A stretch of DNA of 64,000 nt, from contig NZ_CP040504.1 in assembly GCF_005886145.1 (NCBI RefSeq), positions 1,922,001-1,986,000 of the forward strand, given 5' to 3'. The translations under genes were made by a program, and so were the position numbers. The stretch comes from Neisseria sp. oral taxon 014 str. F0314 (lineage in GTDB: Bacteria > Pseudomonadota > Gammaproteobacteria > Burkholderiales > Neisseriaceae). Position 1 is the first letter of the stretch; the number at the start of each line of letters is the position of its first letter. Below the pieces are notes generated by a model, which had not been told where the DNA came from, made no database searches, and saw only the letters and a list, made by a program, of their open reading frames with translations. Shown here one piece after another: positions 63,956 to 64,000 of this stretch.

Positions 63956-64000
63956 TCAATGAGTTTCGACGAATGCCGTTATCTGCTCGATATTGGTTAA
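63956..64000 (-). CDS. Possible 3' end of a gene running off the window
   Basis: The last 45 bases read on the minus strand as LTNIEQITAFVETH and a stop at 63956-63958. The terminator 55 bases further on supports a gene end here. Too little is present to identify the product. Confidence 0.35.
   Translation of the reverse strand, partial: LTNIEQITAFVETH

Overview
The window is a chromosomal segment of a Neisseria species, most likely a commensal. It is saturated with the 12-base Neisserial DNA uptake sequence. The dominant form is AGGCCGTCTGAA, with a minority of AGGTCGTCTGAA and a few ATGCCGTCTGAA. Inverted pairs of this word act as terminators between many genes. dRS3-type intergenic repeats (ATTCCC-N8-GGGAAT) and proteins such as trifunctional MsrAB/PilB, single-subunit catalase KatA and the glyS-linked glycosyltransferase locus fit the same genus. 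I see no prophage, insertion sequence, plasmid origin, CRISPR array or rRNA operon.

Layout. 0-12.4 kb: transport and housekeeping genes (tryptophan permease, carbonic anhydrase plus SulP anion transporter, AI-2E-type membrane protein, oligopeptidase A, a glycosyltransferase, MscS channel, OsmC), with two repeat-filled gaps. 12.4-15.4 kb: an accessory patch with a Fic-domain protein convergent to a SMI1/KNR4 protein, then tandem intergenic repeats. 15.4-26.5 kb: UvrD, KatA, a small double-glycine peptide with a small membrane protein (candidate bacteriocin and immunity pair), GlnE, a MerR-regulated carboxymuconolactone decarboxylase, and thiamine/molybdenum cofactor genes. 26.8-36.7 kb: central metabolism and stress (PEP carboxylase, L-lactate permease with a PdhR/GdhR-like operator, MsrAB, acyl-CoA dehydrogenase, LprI-like lipoprotein). 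36.7-40.8 kb: a frameshifted AAAEK-repeat plus beta-helix gene and a 1.1 kb gap holding a degenerate repeat. 40.8-54.9 kb: translation and housekeeping (LeuS, DnaJ, GAPDH, RnfB-like ferredoxin, YchJ, inositol monophosphatase, RsmE, GlyQ, OmpA-like protein, three tRNA sequences, Kef antiporter, FabG) and a candidate small RNA. 55.2-63.6 kb: a surface-glycan locus in which glyS is flanked on both sides by glycosyltransferases and followed by msbA, which exports lipid A/LOS.

The most interesting accessory element is at 19.68-20.54 kb. A Gly/Ala-rich peptide with a classic double-glycine leader is followed by a two-helix membrane protein, and diverged direct repeats flank the cassette. No dedicated peptidase-type ABC exporter lies in the window, so its secretion would depend on genes elsewhere. 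Other notable points are the disrupted repeat-stalk beta-helix protein, a decayed tRNA-Val copy stranded behind a terminator, an eight-copy 12-bp tandem repeat in the SulP leader, a MerR-type 19-bp-spacer promoter, and an AT-rich, uptake-sequence-free glycosyltransferase block. All assignments come from reading the sequence; no database search was run.
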